Assembly: GCF_000952155.1 (NCBI RefSeq)
Contig: NZ_JYON01000001.1
Coordinates: 310,001 to 374,000, forward strand
Origin: Aliterella atlantica CENA595
Lineage (GTDB): Bacteria > Cyanobacteriota > Cyanobacteriia > Cyanobacteriales > Chroococcidiopsidaceae
Length of the DNA stretch: 64,000 nucleotides
Reading direction: 5' to 3'
Made by a program: the position numbers and the translations under genes. Positions 37,801 to 47,700 of the stretch are shown here, piece after piece. Below the pieces are notes generated by a model. That model did not search any database and was not told the DNA's origin. It saw only the letters and a program-made list of their open reading frames with translations. The stretch's first letter is position 1; each line of letters begins with the position of its first letter.

Positions 37801-38197
37801 ACCAATGGTACTCATTGTTGATGACTCGATTACGGTGCGAGAACTGCTATCGATTACTTTTAACAATGCTGGCTACCGTGTAGAACAAGCTCGTGACGGT
37901 CAAGAAGCTTGGGATAAACTCAATGACGGGTTGCCCTGCGATATCGTATTCTGCGATATCGAGATGCCGAGAATGGATGGATTAGAGTTGTTATCGCGCA
38001 TCCACGAACATCCCAATTTACAAAATCTACCGATCGCTATGTTAACGTCGCGCGGTTCTGACCGTCACAGGCAAATGGCAGTGCAATTAGGTGCAAGTGG
38101 TTACTTTATTAAGCCTTATTTGGAAGAAGCTCTGTTAGATGCAGCCCAAAGAATGCTTAAAGGTGAAGTGCTAGTTACTGCTCCTAGTAACGTTTAA
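34847..38197 (+). CDS. hmpE: Hybrid CheA-type histidine kinase with receiver (PilL/HmpE type)
   Basis: An 1116-residue kinase. A single HPt domain at the N terminus carries His49 in FRAAHSIKGGAAMLG. An acidic, poorly conserved linker spans about residues 250-460. The dimerisation helix region follows, then a HATPase domain with HLVNNAIAHGIESPEQR and DDGAGI near residue 675-730, GRGIGMDVVR, a CheW-like domain (SIIVLRSGGTFLAVQVDQVLGEQ), and a receiver near residues 985-1105 with MVLIVDDS and FCDIEMPRMDG. It phosphorylates itself and the receivers of the Hmp/Pil system. It follows hmpD by 117 bp and ends the operon. Confidence 0.93.
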   Translation: MLPEQQQRILGYFIEEAKDHLITIEQGLLNLQTTLQDSEMLNDIFRAAHSIKGGAAMLGLNSIQRTAHRLEDFFKILKESGKIQVDQNLESLLLQVFDTQRDLLEHLERGALTEEVSSALMAKVEPTFGKIDIHLTSLASSGSSATAENSALTAFQTKVPQQLRQMLELFKQPPTPTSRQQLQDYCQELVALGREFDLANWCQLCESAQAAIAKPKNTFRTLAPIIIKELKQAQELVAQDSAADIIPSRQLQILGQKDSAVINDWGDHDTDDLGDLFAMNESSDDDLVGLFDATLDDENSYMGADADSVEEMLALDRLFNETPAEAEESTSEEFNFIDLFADSETTATTDDESLGDLWQVEASAPIEESTQLDLDADLFVSNSDDSLELPPVSLNGEFSYDEQPLEFSFNLEPAQDLPDESVDSHWEAEADEAFEDLDKLLEPEITLVEVEVPEANTAEPNAAASPRRAVFEQMMRVPVKHLDNIGNLVGELVVYRNSLEQDQLRLRQFLDNLLNQVQQLSEVGFKMQELYERSLLQNSLLNRNKGANNAVNAEESTHSTGVNFDALEMDRFTGFHTLTQQMIELIVRVRESSSDIEFVTEETDQVARQFRQVTTHLQEGVAQSRMIPFAEIANRLPRAVRDISIKSGKQAELIIDGEQTLIDKVLLEQLYDPMSHLVNNAIAHGIESPEQREALGKSATGKITLQTFHQGNQTIISISDDGAGIDTEKVKAKAMQKGLITAEKAQTMSDLEAYDLLFHPGFSIKDTVDEFAGRGIGMDVVRTSLSQIRGTISTDSTLGKGTTFTIRLPLTLSICKALCCLSDKARIAFPMDGVEQMLDIPAKDVVTNGEGKSCIVWRNGMLLPFQHLKEILTYNRHLSRGSIYGSGRSEDTISIIVLRSGGTFLAVQVDQVLGEQEIVIKQFERPAPKPLGVAGATVMGDGRIMPIADVLELIDLSTGKLQRKLDDLTANGEARIPVMPAAKSEPMVLIVDDSITVRELLSITFNNAGYRVEQARDGQEAWDKLNDGLPCDIVFCDIEMPRMDGLELLSRIHEHPNLQNLPIAMLTSRGSDRHRQMAVQLGASGYFIKPYLEEALLDAAQRMLKGEVLVTAPSNV

Positions 38198-38207
38198 AGC
38201 AGTGACC

Positions 38208-38296
38208 AGTGACCAATGACCAGTGACCAGTTATTAATTGTCGGGTAGTATAGTGGGGGCTTAAACCTTGCGCTCTTGACTGATAACTGGTCACTG
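38208..38296. repeat. GTGACCA tandem repeats with a 14-bp inverted repeat
   Basis: Short direct repeats of CAGTGACCA type run from about 38199 to 38232. CAGTGACCAGTTAT (38221-38234) is exactly complementary to ATAACTGGTCACTG (38283-38296) across 48 bp. It lies between the convergent ends of hmpE and the site-2 protease gene, and could serve as a transcription end for both. Such repeats are frequent between cyanobacterial genes. Confidence 0.7.
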
Positions 38297-38304
38297 TTAA
38301 ACTA

Positions 38305-39789
38305 TTACGTTCCGATACCTAAGCGCCCTGCTAAGGCTGGGGTAAGGGGTAGAAGGACGGAAATCATTAAGAACAAGGCGAGCAGTCCTAATGCGGCTCT
38401 AGCATCGTCTGGTTCGGTGATTTCGTTGAGGCTGGGGCGTTCTGCATCTCGTTGTAGAAAGACAATGACGATTGCCCAGTACATGGCGACGGGATTGGCT
38501 AATGAAGCGATCGCTAGTACAATTAAGGTAGCAAAAGTTGTACGTCCTGCTGTTTTGCGTCCGTATATAGCTTGAACAATCCTTCCTCCATCCAATTGCC
38601 CAGCAGGCATTACATTTAAAGCTGTAATTACTAATCCCAACCAACCGACTACAGTTAGCGGATTGACATCAATTAACTGATTGTGTACTTCGGAACCCAA
38701 AATTACCCGCGCTAGGGTTCCAACTAAAATTGAACCTTGAAAAAACTCCACTGGCACTTGAAATAAACTGCCTGGATGAGACAAGATTAATCCAACTATC
38801 AATATTAATAAAGATAGCGCCCCGCCTGCAGCAGGTCCTGCAAAAGCAATATCAAATAAGGCTTTGCGGTTAGGAACTAATGACAAAAAGCGTGTAATTG
38901 CCCCAAAGGAGCCTATTTGCAAAGTTGGGAGGAAAAATGGTGGGCTTAAAGTGACTTGATAGCGTCTGGCGATAACTCGATGGGCAATTTCGTGGGCGAT
39001 TAAAACTGCAATGATGCCAATACTAATTGGTAAAACTTCTGGCAGCCTAGCAGGATTGGTGAAGAAATCGAAGTTTAATAACAAGCCTGCTGTTTCTAAA
39101 CTTGTGGCGATTGTGGCTATAAATAGCAGCGCTGCAAAGATTTTTTGCCCTAAAGTAATCGATCGCAAGTCAGTACGGCTAGGAAGGACAATTACTACAG
39201 GTTTAGCATCTAAATTTTCGACTAAAAACAGGCGGTAGCTATCGCCTAATTTTTCGTGCAAGCGTGCAGTTAAGCGTTGGTGTACTTCCTCTGCTTCTCC
39301 TCGCAGGTTGCCTTTACAAATTACACCTTCTTGGTAAGGAATTGTTTCTACGGCAAAATATGTGTCGATGCTAAAAATTCCTTTAATTGCAGCTAAATCT
39401 TCGGCTGGAATTGGGGCTATTTGCTCTACAGGTGTTTGTTCGGTAGACTTAGGATCTAGCGTAACTGGTTGACCATTGGGCATTGATGCTTTGGGTTCTT
39501 CTTTGCGCAGGATGTTTTGCGCGTTTTCCGCCCGCAATCGATTGCCAATAAATACATAGGCGATCGTTGAAGCTACAATGAGTAGCAAAATTCCGGCAAG
39601 ATTTATATAGATACCTGCGGCGAAGGAACCAAAAAAGAGTAACCAGGGAGCAATTAATACAACGGACTGCAACCACGCAAGAATGCCTAGTTTGCCAAAA
39701 GGTTTGGCGCGGTAAAATCCCCAACCTAATATACCAAAAGCCACCAGCACAACTAAGGCGATGACTGTAGATTCCGATCCTGTGTACAT
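38305..39789 (-). CDS. Site-2 protease family (M50) zinc membrane protease, EGY1-like
   Basis: A 494-residue multi-spanning metalloprotease. Two N-terminal membrane helices are followed by a soluble region that contains CKGNLRGEAEEVH, the GNLR motif shared with plant chloroplast EGY proteases. The zinc motif is HEIAH in LIAHEIAHRVIARRYQ, and the third ligand region is NVMPAGQLDGGRI. Six or more further membrane segments are visible. Such enzymes cleave membrane-embedded substrates in regulated intramembrane proteolysis; in plants EGY1 is needed for thylakoid development. The substrate here is unknown. It is convergent with hmpE. Confidence 0.92.
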   Translation of the reverse strand: MYTGSESTVIALVVLVAFGILGWGFYRAKPFGKLGILAWLQSVVLIAPWLLFFGSFAAGIYINLAGILLLIVASTIAYVFIGNRLRAENAQNILRKEEPKASMPNGQPVTLDPKSTEQTPVEQIAPIPAEDLAAIKGIFSIDTYFAVETIPYQEGVICKGNLRGEAEEVHQRLTARLHEKLGDSYRLFLVENLDAKPVVIVLPSRTDLRSITLGQKIFAALLFIATIATSLETAGLLLNFDFFTNPARLPEVLPISIGIIAVLIAHEIAHRVIARRYQVTLSPPFFLPTLQIGSFGAITRFLSLVPNRKALFDIAFAGPAAGGALSLLILIVGLILSHPGSLFQVPVEFFQGSILVGTLARVILGSEVHNQLIDVNPLTVVGWLGLVITALNVMPAGQLDGGRIVQAIYGRKTAGRTTFATLIVLAIASLANPVAMYWAIVIVFLQRDAERPSLNEITEPDDARAALGLLALFLMISVLLPLTPALAGRLGIGT

Positions 39790-42316
<2,527 letters not shown>

Positions 42317-42323
42317 AATAATA

Positions 42324-42341
42324 TGTACCTAATCGCGTACA
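42324..42341 (+). promoter_or_regulatory. YefM-type operator (paired TGTACA-like motifs)
   Basis: TGTACC (42324-42329) and CGTACA (42336-42341) are two five-of-six matches to TGTACA with centres exactly 12 bp apart, together forming one larger palindrome. E. coli YefM binds TGTACA cores with 12-bp spacing, as I recall. The site ends 6 bp before the antitoxin ATG, where autorepression would be expected. Confidence 0.6.
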
Positions 42342-42347
42342 TTAGTC

Positions 42348-42650
42348 ATGTTTTATTACGAAATTACTTCTCCAACCGATGCTAGAAACGGATTTTTTCA
42401 GTTACTAGAACAAGTAGTCGAAAACCATCAAGTATATATTATCAATCGCCGCGATGGTGAAAATGTAGCAATGATAGCAGAGTCAGATTTAACAAGCTTA
42501 GTTGAAACAGTGTATTTATTACGCAATCCTGCTAACGGTCGTCGCTTGCTAGATGCGATCGCTGAATCAAAAGCAGGCAAAATTCAACCTCAATCCATAG
42601 CAAAACTCAAACAGGAGTTGAATGCTGTAGTTACTTCTAATAATTGTTAA
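42348..42650 (+). CDS. Phd/YefM-type antitoxin without adjacent cognate toxin
   Basis: A 100-residue protein with the Phd/YefM DNA-binding fold: EITSPTDARNGFFQLLEQVVENHQVYIINRRDGENVAMIAESDLTSL, followed by a helical tail (residues 60-100) that in this family wraps the toxin. The YefM-type operator is just upstream. No YoeB, Doc or PIN toxin follows: the next frame is on the other strand and belongs to a separate RelE/ParE pair. It may be an orphan antitoxin, act in trans, or be what remains of a broken yefM-yoeB module. Confidence 0.85.
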   Translation: MFYYEITSPTDARNGFFQLLEQVVENHQVYIINRRDGENVAMIAESDLTSLVETVYLLRNPANGRRLLDAIAESKAGKIQPQSIAKLKQELNAVVTSNNC

Positions 42651-42651
42651 T

Positions 42652-42686
42652 TGCGGCTCTAAAATTACTATTTCGGCAACTAACAT
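42652..42686 (-). pseudogene. Short echo of the murQ 3' end
   Basis: TGCGGCTCTAAAATTACTATT (42652-42672) matches 43301-43321 inside murQ at 19 of 21 bases, and CTAACA follows in both after a small gap. On the minus strand it encodes RNSNFRAAI against murQ HNGNLRAAV. It is probably a remnant of a murQ C terminus, lying on the far side of the toxin-antitoxin pair. Confidence 0.5.
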
Positions 42687-42709
42687 AATCTCGTAAAATA
42701 TAAATTTAT

Positions 42710-42982
42710 CTATAAGTTTCTTAGCAGCCGATCGTAGTTGCTATGTGAGCCAATCCAAAACCACACAATTGTATCAGGGTTTTTCATTACTGCTACAGCA
42801 CGCCAGCCAATACCTGCCCTCACTGAGTATATCGGTTGCTTCGTATTGAGTTTTTTGAACTCTAAACTTGGATGTAAAGGATTCTGCTGCCAAAGTTTGT
42901 AGTTTTTTCTTGCTGCTTTTTGAACTCTTTCAGGTAACTGTGCAAAGTATTCGATAAACTCTTCGGTCAATTCTGACTTCAT
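42710..42982 (-). CDS. RelE/ParE-superfamily toxin
   Basis: A 90-residue basic protein with a compact RelE/ParE fold: ELTEEFIEYFAQLPERVQKAARKNYKLW, then HPSLEFKKLNTKQPIYSVRAGIGWRAVAV and DTIVWFWIGSHSNYDRLL. The final IGSHSNYD segment places His and Tyr where RelE-like toxins have catalytic or binding residues. It overlaps its antitoxin gene by 4 bp. Whether it cuts mRNA (RelE) or poisons gyrase (ParE) cannot be told. Confidence 0.85.
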   Translation of the reverse strand: MKSELTEEFIEYFAQLPERVQKAARKNYKLWQQNPLHPSLEFKKLNTKQPIYSVRAGIGWRAVAVMKNPDTIVWFWIGSHSNYDRLLRNL

Positions 42983-43209
42983 AGTTCGTCAAAACCTAAT
43001 GCCTTAGTTTTTCCATTGATAGAATCGCTTAAAGCTTTTGCTGCTAATTCTTCCAGTTTCGCGTTTTGTGGTTGAGATAGCGATCGCTGCCATTTTAGCT
43101 CGTTTTCAACATCATCAATAAGCTGCTCGGCAAGTTCGTTTTGCAAATAATCTGGCAGATCTTGTGCTTTTCTAAAAGCTTCTGCTAGTAGGTCGGTCAT
43201 GATGTTCAT
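42979..43209 (-). CDS. Antitoxin of RelE/ParE pair
   Basis: A 76-residue helical acidic protein (EAFRKAQDLPDYLQNELAEQLIDDVENELKW, then EELAAKALSDSINGKTKALGFDEL). The C-terminal half resembles the toxin-wrapping part of antitoxins found with this toxin type. No ribbon-helix-helix or HTH DNA-binding domain is obvious, so regulation may rely on another protein. A second ATG at 43200 could be the true start. It lies upstream of the toxin and overlaps it by 4 bp. Confidence 0.78.
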   Translation of the reverse strand: MNIMTDLLAEAFRKAQDLPDYLQNELAEQLIDDVENELKWQRSLSQPQNAKLEELAAKALSDSINGKTKALGFDEL

Positions 43210-43279
43210 AATGTATCAGAAACTACACTTAGTCAGAATAACTTATTTTACTAACCAATGATTTGAGCTAATTGCGTAC

Positions 43280-44185
43280 TCATTTTTGATGGCTATCAAC
43301 TGCGGCTCTAAGATTACCATTGTGTTGTGCTAACAAGCGATCGCACCCCTCCCTACCTAATCCCGTCCAATGCATCAGCAAAGCTAATTTAACTGACTTG
43401 CCGCTTTGTTCTAATAGTATGCCTGCAGCTTCTCTATTTAAGCCTGTCAAGTCTTGCAACATCCGTAATGCGCGATCGCGTAATTTCTTATTAGTTACCG
43501 CCACATCTACCATGCGATTGCCATAAACTTTGCCTAACTGCACCATTACGCCTGTAGATAGAATATTTAAAGCAAGTTTAGTTGCCGTACCAGCTTTGAG
43601 CCTTGTCGAACCTGCCAATACTTCCGCACCAACTAACAAGCGAATATCAATATCAGCCTCCGCACTTACTTGATTTTCGGGTACGCAAGCCATAAAAATA
43701 GTTGTTGCACCCCGCCGACGCGCTGCTTGCAATGCGCCATGCACAAACGGCGTAGTACCCCCAGCGGTAATTCCTACTACTACATCTAACTCAGTTATTT
43801 GCCGTTGAGAAATCGCTGCTTCCCCATCTTCAGCACGATCTTCCAAATCTTCCGAACTGCGTACCAAAGCCGCCGCACCGCCAGCAATAATTCCTTGTAC
43901 CAATTCTGGCGGACTGCAAAAAGTAGGCGGGCATTCTGCTGCATCTAATACGCCTAATCTGCCACTGGTTCCCGCGCCAATATAAAACAATCTACCGCCA
44001 TGACGTAGTGCCTGCGCTGTGCGCTCAATCGCCTCTGCTAGCTGAGTTTTTGCTGCCGCTACAGCCGCGATCGCTTGTTCGTCTTCTTGGTTGAACAATT
44101 CTACTAATTCTAGGGAACTTAACTTGTCTAAGTTCTGACTATTAGGATTGACTTGTTCTGTAAGTAAATGACCCCGCTGTTCCAA
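43280..44185 (-). CDS. murQ: N-acetylmuramic acid 6-phosphate etherase
   Basis: A 301-residue SIS-domain enzyme that splits the lactyl ether of MurNAc-6-phosphate to give GlcNAc-6-phosphate and lactate in cell-wall recycling. TEQVNPNSQNLDKLSSLELVELFNQED is the classic N terminus. IGAGTSGRLGVLDAAECPPTF and GITAGGTTPFVHGAL are the SIS sugar-phosphate loops, and STRLKAGTATKLALNILSTG is the family signature. The start is TTG with AGAGG about 9 bases upstream. The 3' end has an echo at 42652-42686. Confidence 0.95.
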   Translation of the reverse strand: MEQRGHLLTEQVNPNSQNLDKLSSLELVELFNQEDEQAIAAVAAAKTQLAEAIERTAQALRHGGRLFYIGAGTSGRLGVLDAAECPPTFCSPPELVQGIIAGGAAALVRSSEDLEDRAEDGEAAISQRQITELDVVVGITAGGTTPFVHGALQAARRRGATTIFMACVPENQVSAEADIDIRLLVGAEVLAGSTRLKAGTATKLALNILSTGVMVQLGKVYGNRMVDVAVTNKKLRDRALRMLQDLTGLNREAAGILLEQSGKSVKLALLMHWTGLGREGCDRLLAQHNGNLRAAVDSHQK

Positions 44186-44224
44186 ATTATCAATCCTCTT
44201 CTATTTACTTAGTTTTGAGCTACT

Positions 44225-44596
44225 TTACAACAATCCTTCAAATTGCCGCCGAATGCGATCTAACTCACTATCAGACATTTGTTCATCTACATCCGGTTTG
44301 GGATTATCCTTTTGCCAGTCCAATTCCTCGACATTCGCCTCCGGCGGTACTGCTAAAGCACCTTCAGGCACTATTTCCCAATCGTAGTCAGCACTGGTAC
44401 AAAATTCCTCAAGTTCTTCGCTATCCATAGGTTCTACAGTAGCAGGGGGAAAATCTTGAGCTTCTAACATGAGCGCAAAACGGGTAGCATCGTCCTCTGA
44501 CTCGAACATCAGGAGTTTATTGCGATCGCCTACTCGAATGGTATGAATTCCCTCATTTTCGGTACGGGCATTAAACAGTAAAACAAACACGCGCAT
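44225..44596 (-). CDS. DUF3110 family protein
   Basis: A 123-residue acidic protein of the DUF3110 family, confined to cyanobacteria and plants. It begins MRVFVLLFNARTENEGIHTI and continues with LLMFESEDDATRFALMLEAQDFP, then a Glu/Asp-rich tail. The fold is probably a small ferredoxin-like alpha/beta domain. Function is unknown. It lies 39 bp upstream of murQ on the same strand and may be co-transcribed. Confidence 0.82.
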   Translation of the reverse strand: MRVFVLLFNARTENEGIHTIRVGDRNKLLMFESEDDATRFALMLEAQDFPPATVEPMDSEELEEFCTSADYDWEIVPEGALAVPPEANVEELDWQKDNPKPDVDEQMSDSELDRIRRQFEGLL

Positions 44597-44783
44597 GATG
44601 CGATTATTTTCTCTCTTCTCTAATTGTTATTTATCTTAATGTCATAGATTCCTAGTGCAAACAACTATTTTTATAATTTCTTCCATATATTACTAACTGC
44701 ACTATCTTCAAGTTGGCATTCATGATATACCAGTTGTACTATTTTGGGCAGTGGTGAGCAGGCTGATACATTGTGAGGCGTGA

Positions 44784-47700
44784 ATGACAAAGTTATCTGA
44801 CGAAACCGATAGCCAACAATCATCTAATAATTCCGGCAGGCGTTTCTGGTTAGTATGGTTGAGACGCACAGGAATCTATTTAGGTATCCCGCTAACTATC
44901 GGACTTAGTGCGGGCGCTTGGTGGTTGTGGGTTTTCGTTCAAGAACGTCTAGCGCCTTTAGTAGAACAAAATCTGACTCAAACTCTCAATAGACCTGTGC
45001 AATTAGGCGCAGTTGAAGAATTTTCGCTCTCTGGGTTACGCTTTGGCAAGTCTTCTGTACCAGCAACATCCAGCGATCCAGATCGCGCTAGTGTTGAGGC
45101 AGTAGAAGTAAACTTTAACGCGATTCAGCTACTACTTACTCGCACTCTGCAGTTAGACGTAACTTTAATTAACCCTGATGTTTATATCGAGCAAGATAAC
45201 GAAGGTCGCTGGGTATCTACGACTATTGCCTCCGAGGAAGGAAAAGGCGCTTTTAAAACTCAACTAGATACTATTAATGTTAAAAATGCTGACATAGTAT
45301 TAGTGTCAAATCAACAGCCTAAGAGCAAAAAGCGCGTATCTTTGGCTCAAGTTGACGGTTCTGCTCAGTTTTTGGAAGATAACGAGTTAGTTAAGTTTAA
45401 TGTCAGTGGCAAACCTCTAACTGAGGGGAACTTACTCGTACAAGGAGAAGCACGTCCGCGCTCTTCAGAAATTAACGTGCAAGTGCGGGGACAAAACCTT
45501 TTAGCCTCAGATTTAACTCGATTAATTAAGTTGCCTTTGGAAATTCGCTCAGGTAGAGCCGATGCCAATGTAAGAGTACAAAGTAAACCAGATGAGCCAA
45601 CTTTATTGTTTGGTACTGCCAATATTAGAGCAGTTACAGCCAAGGTGCCGCAATTACCGCAAGCCTTTAACAAGGCTACAGGCACTCTACTATTTAGAGA
45701 AACGCGGATTGGACTGGATAATGTCAAAGCAAGTTACGGTCAAGTTCCAGCGATCGCTAATGGTACGCTCGATCCTGAAGTTGGCTACAATCTGACTGCT
45801 CAAGTACCATCAGTTAGTTTATCAACAGCCCAAAATACCCTAAATTTAAAGTTGCCCGTTGCTACTAGCGGTGTAGTCAAAGCCGATTTGAAATTTGCCG
45901 GACCGATTAAAAAACCCATACTATCAGGCAACGTTGCCACAATTAAGCCTGCTCGGATCGATCGCGTCAACTTTAGTAGTGTGCGATCTCAGTTTGCGTT
46001 TTCGCCAGTAGACGAGGTAATTGCCTTAAGCAACATTCAAGCAAAACCAGCGGTTGGCGGTCAAATTGCAGGTAATGGCATTATTAAACTAGGGCAAACA
46101 CCGCAATTAGGTTTTACAGCAGTAGCAAAAAATATTCCTGGTGATACGCTCGCTCGCCTTTATAATGTCTCTGCGCCGATTAAAATCGGTACAGTCAGCG
46201 CCAAAACCCAAGTTGGCGGCACGATTGATAAATTACAAACCATCGTCAACTGGGAAGCGCCGCAAGCGACTTATCCTGGTAGCGGTCAAATTGTTATCGA
46301 AGACACAAAGACTTTTACCTTCCGCGATACGAAATTGCAAGTAGGCGGAGGTACTGTAAGAGCGATAGGACAACTAGCAGGCGATCGCTTCCGCGCCTCT
46401 GTGCTAGCAAGCAATGTCAGGTTAGGACAAGTATTAACTGTTCCTCCGGCTTTGCAGTCGCCATTAAGCGGTAGATTTAACCTTGTTGGCTCAACCAATA
46501 ACCTTAAACCAGAAGCTATTACTGCTGTAGGTGAAGGTAGATTAAATGTAGGTGGCGGCACAGTTACAGCCACGAATATTCAGCTAAGTCAAGGACGCTG
46601 GCAAACTCAACTTCAAACTCAAAACGTACCTATAGGACAGTTAGCACAAGTTCCCCCGCAGTTGCAAGGCAGGCTAACAGGCTCATTTAAGGTAGCTGGT
46701 ATTACCCAATCTTTTGCGCCAGAGACTATTAATGCTGTAGGTCAAGGGCGCTTAAACATTGCTGATGGGACAGTTACAGCGACTAATATTCAACTAACTC
46801 AAGGACGTTGGCGATCGCAAGTTCAAACCCAAGGCGTGCAAATCGGACAATTATCGCCGCAAATTCCCCCCCAATTTCGCGGTAGATTGACAGGCTCATT
46901 TCAAGTTGCAGGCATTACTCAATCTTTTCAACCCAACACAATTAGCGCTACAGGTCAAGGACGCTTAAATGTTGCCAATGGGACAGTAAACGCTACTGAT
47001 ATTCAGCTAAATCGCGGTCAATGGCAAGCACAAGTTAATGCGTCAGGACTTCAACTCGATCGCTTTTCCGAACAACTACGCGGGCGCTTGAACGGTCAAC
47101 TGCTGGTAGCTGGTAATTTGGATAATCTCAATTTGAGCGGAATTCGCGCTGCTGGTCAAGTGCGCTTTTCTCAAGGCGTGGCTGTAGTCGAGCAACCACT
47201 TACAGCCGATATTCAGTGGGATGGAGAAAAGGTAATAGTCAAAGAAGCAACGGCTCCAGATTTGGTTGCTAGCGGGTTAATATTTGTCGAAACTCAAAAT
47301 ACTCCATCGATTCAAGCGCTGAACTTGAATGTCAAAGCCCAAAATTACAACCTGCAAGATTTACCATTTAAGCTACCTGATACAGTGAGTTTGGCAGGTC
47401 GTGCTGATTTTGCAGGCAGAATTAGCGGGAGTTTGCCATTACCGAATGTCGTCGGTGGTTTGCGCTTGCGCGGTTTGGTAGTAAATAATCTTGCCTTCGA
47501 TCCGGTATTAACTGGTAACGTGCAGGTAAACGATCGCAAAGGTATAAATTTAGATGTTACAGGTACGGGCGATCGCATTGCTGTCAATCTTAACTCCAAC
47601 TATCGCCCCACTTCTTTTATCGTCCAGCGCGATCGCGCGATCGCTAGAGGACAAGCTCAAGGACAAAATCTGCTAGTTAATGTAGAGAATTTCCCCTTGC

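Noticed and set aside
38199-38234. GTGACCA repeats as a small CRISPR array
   Set aside because: Units are 7-10 bp and contiguous with no spacers; this is an ordinary intergenic tandem repeat.
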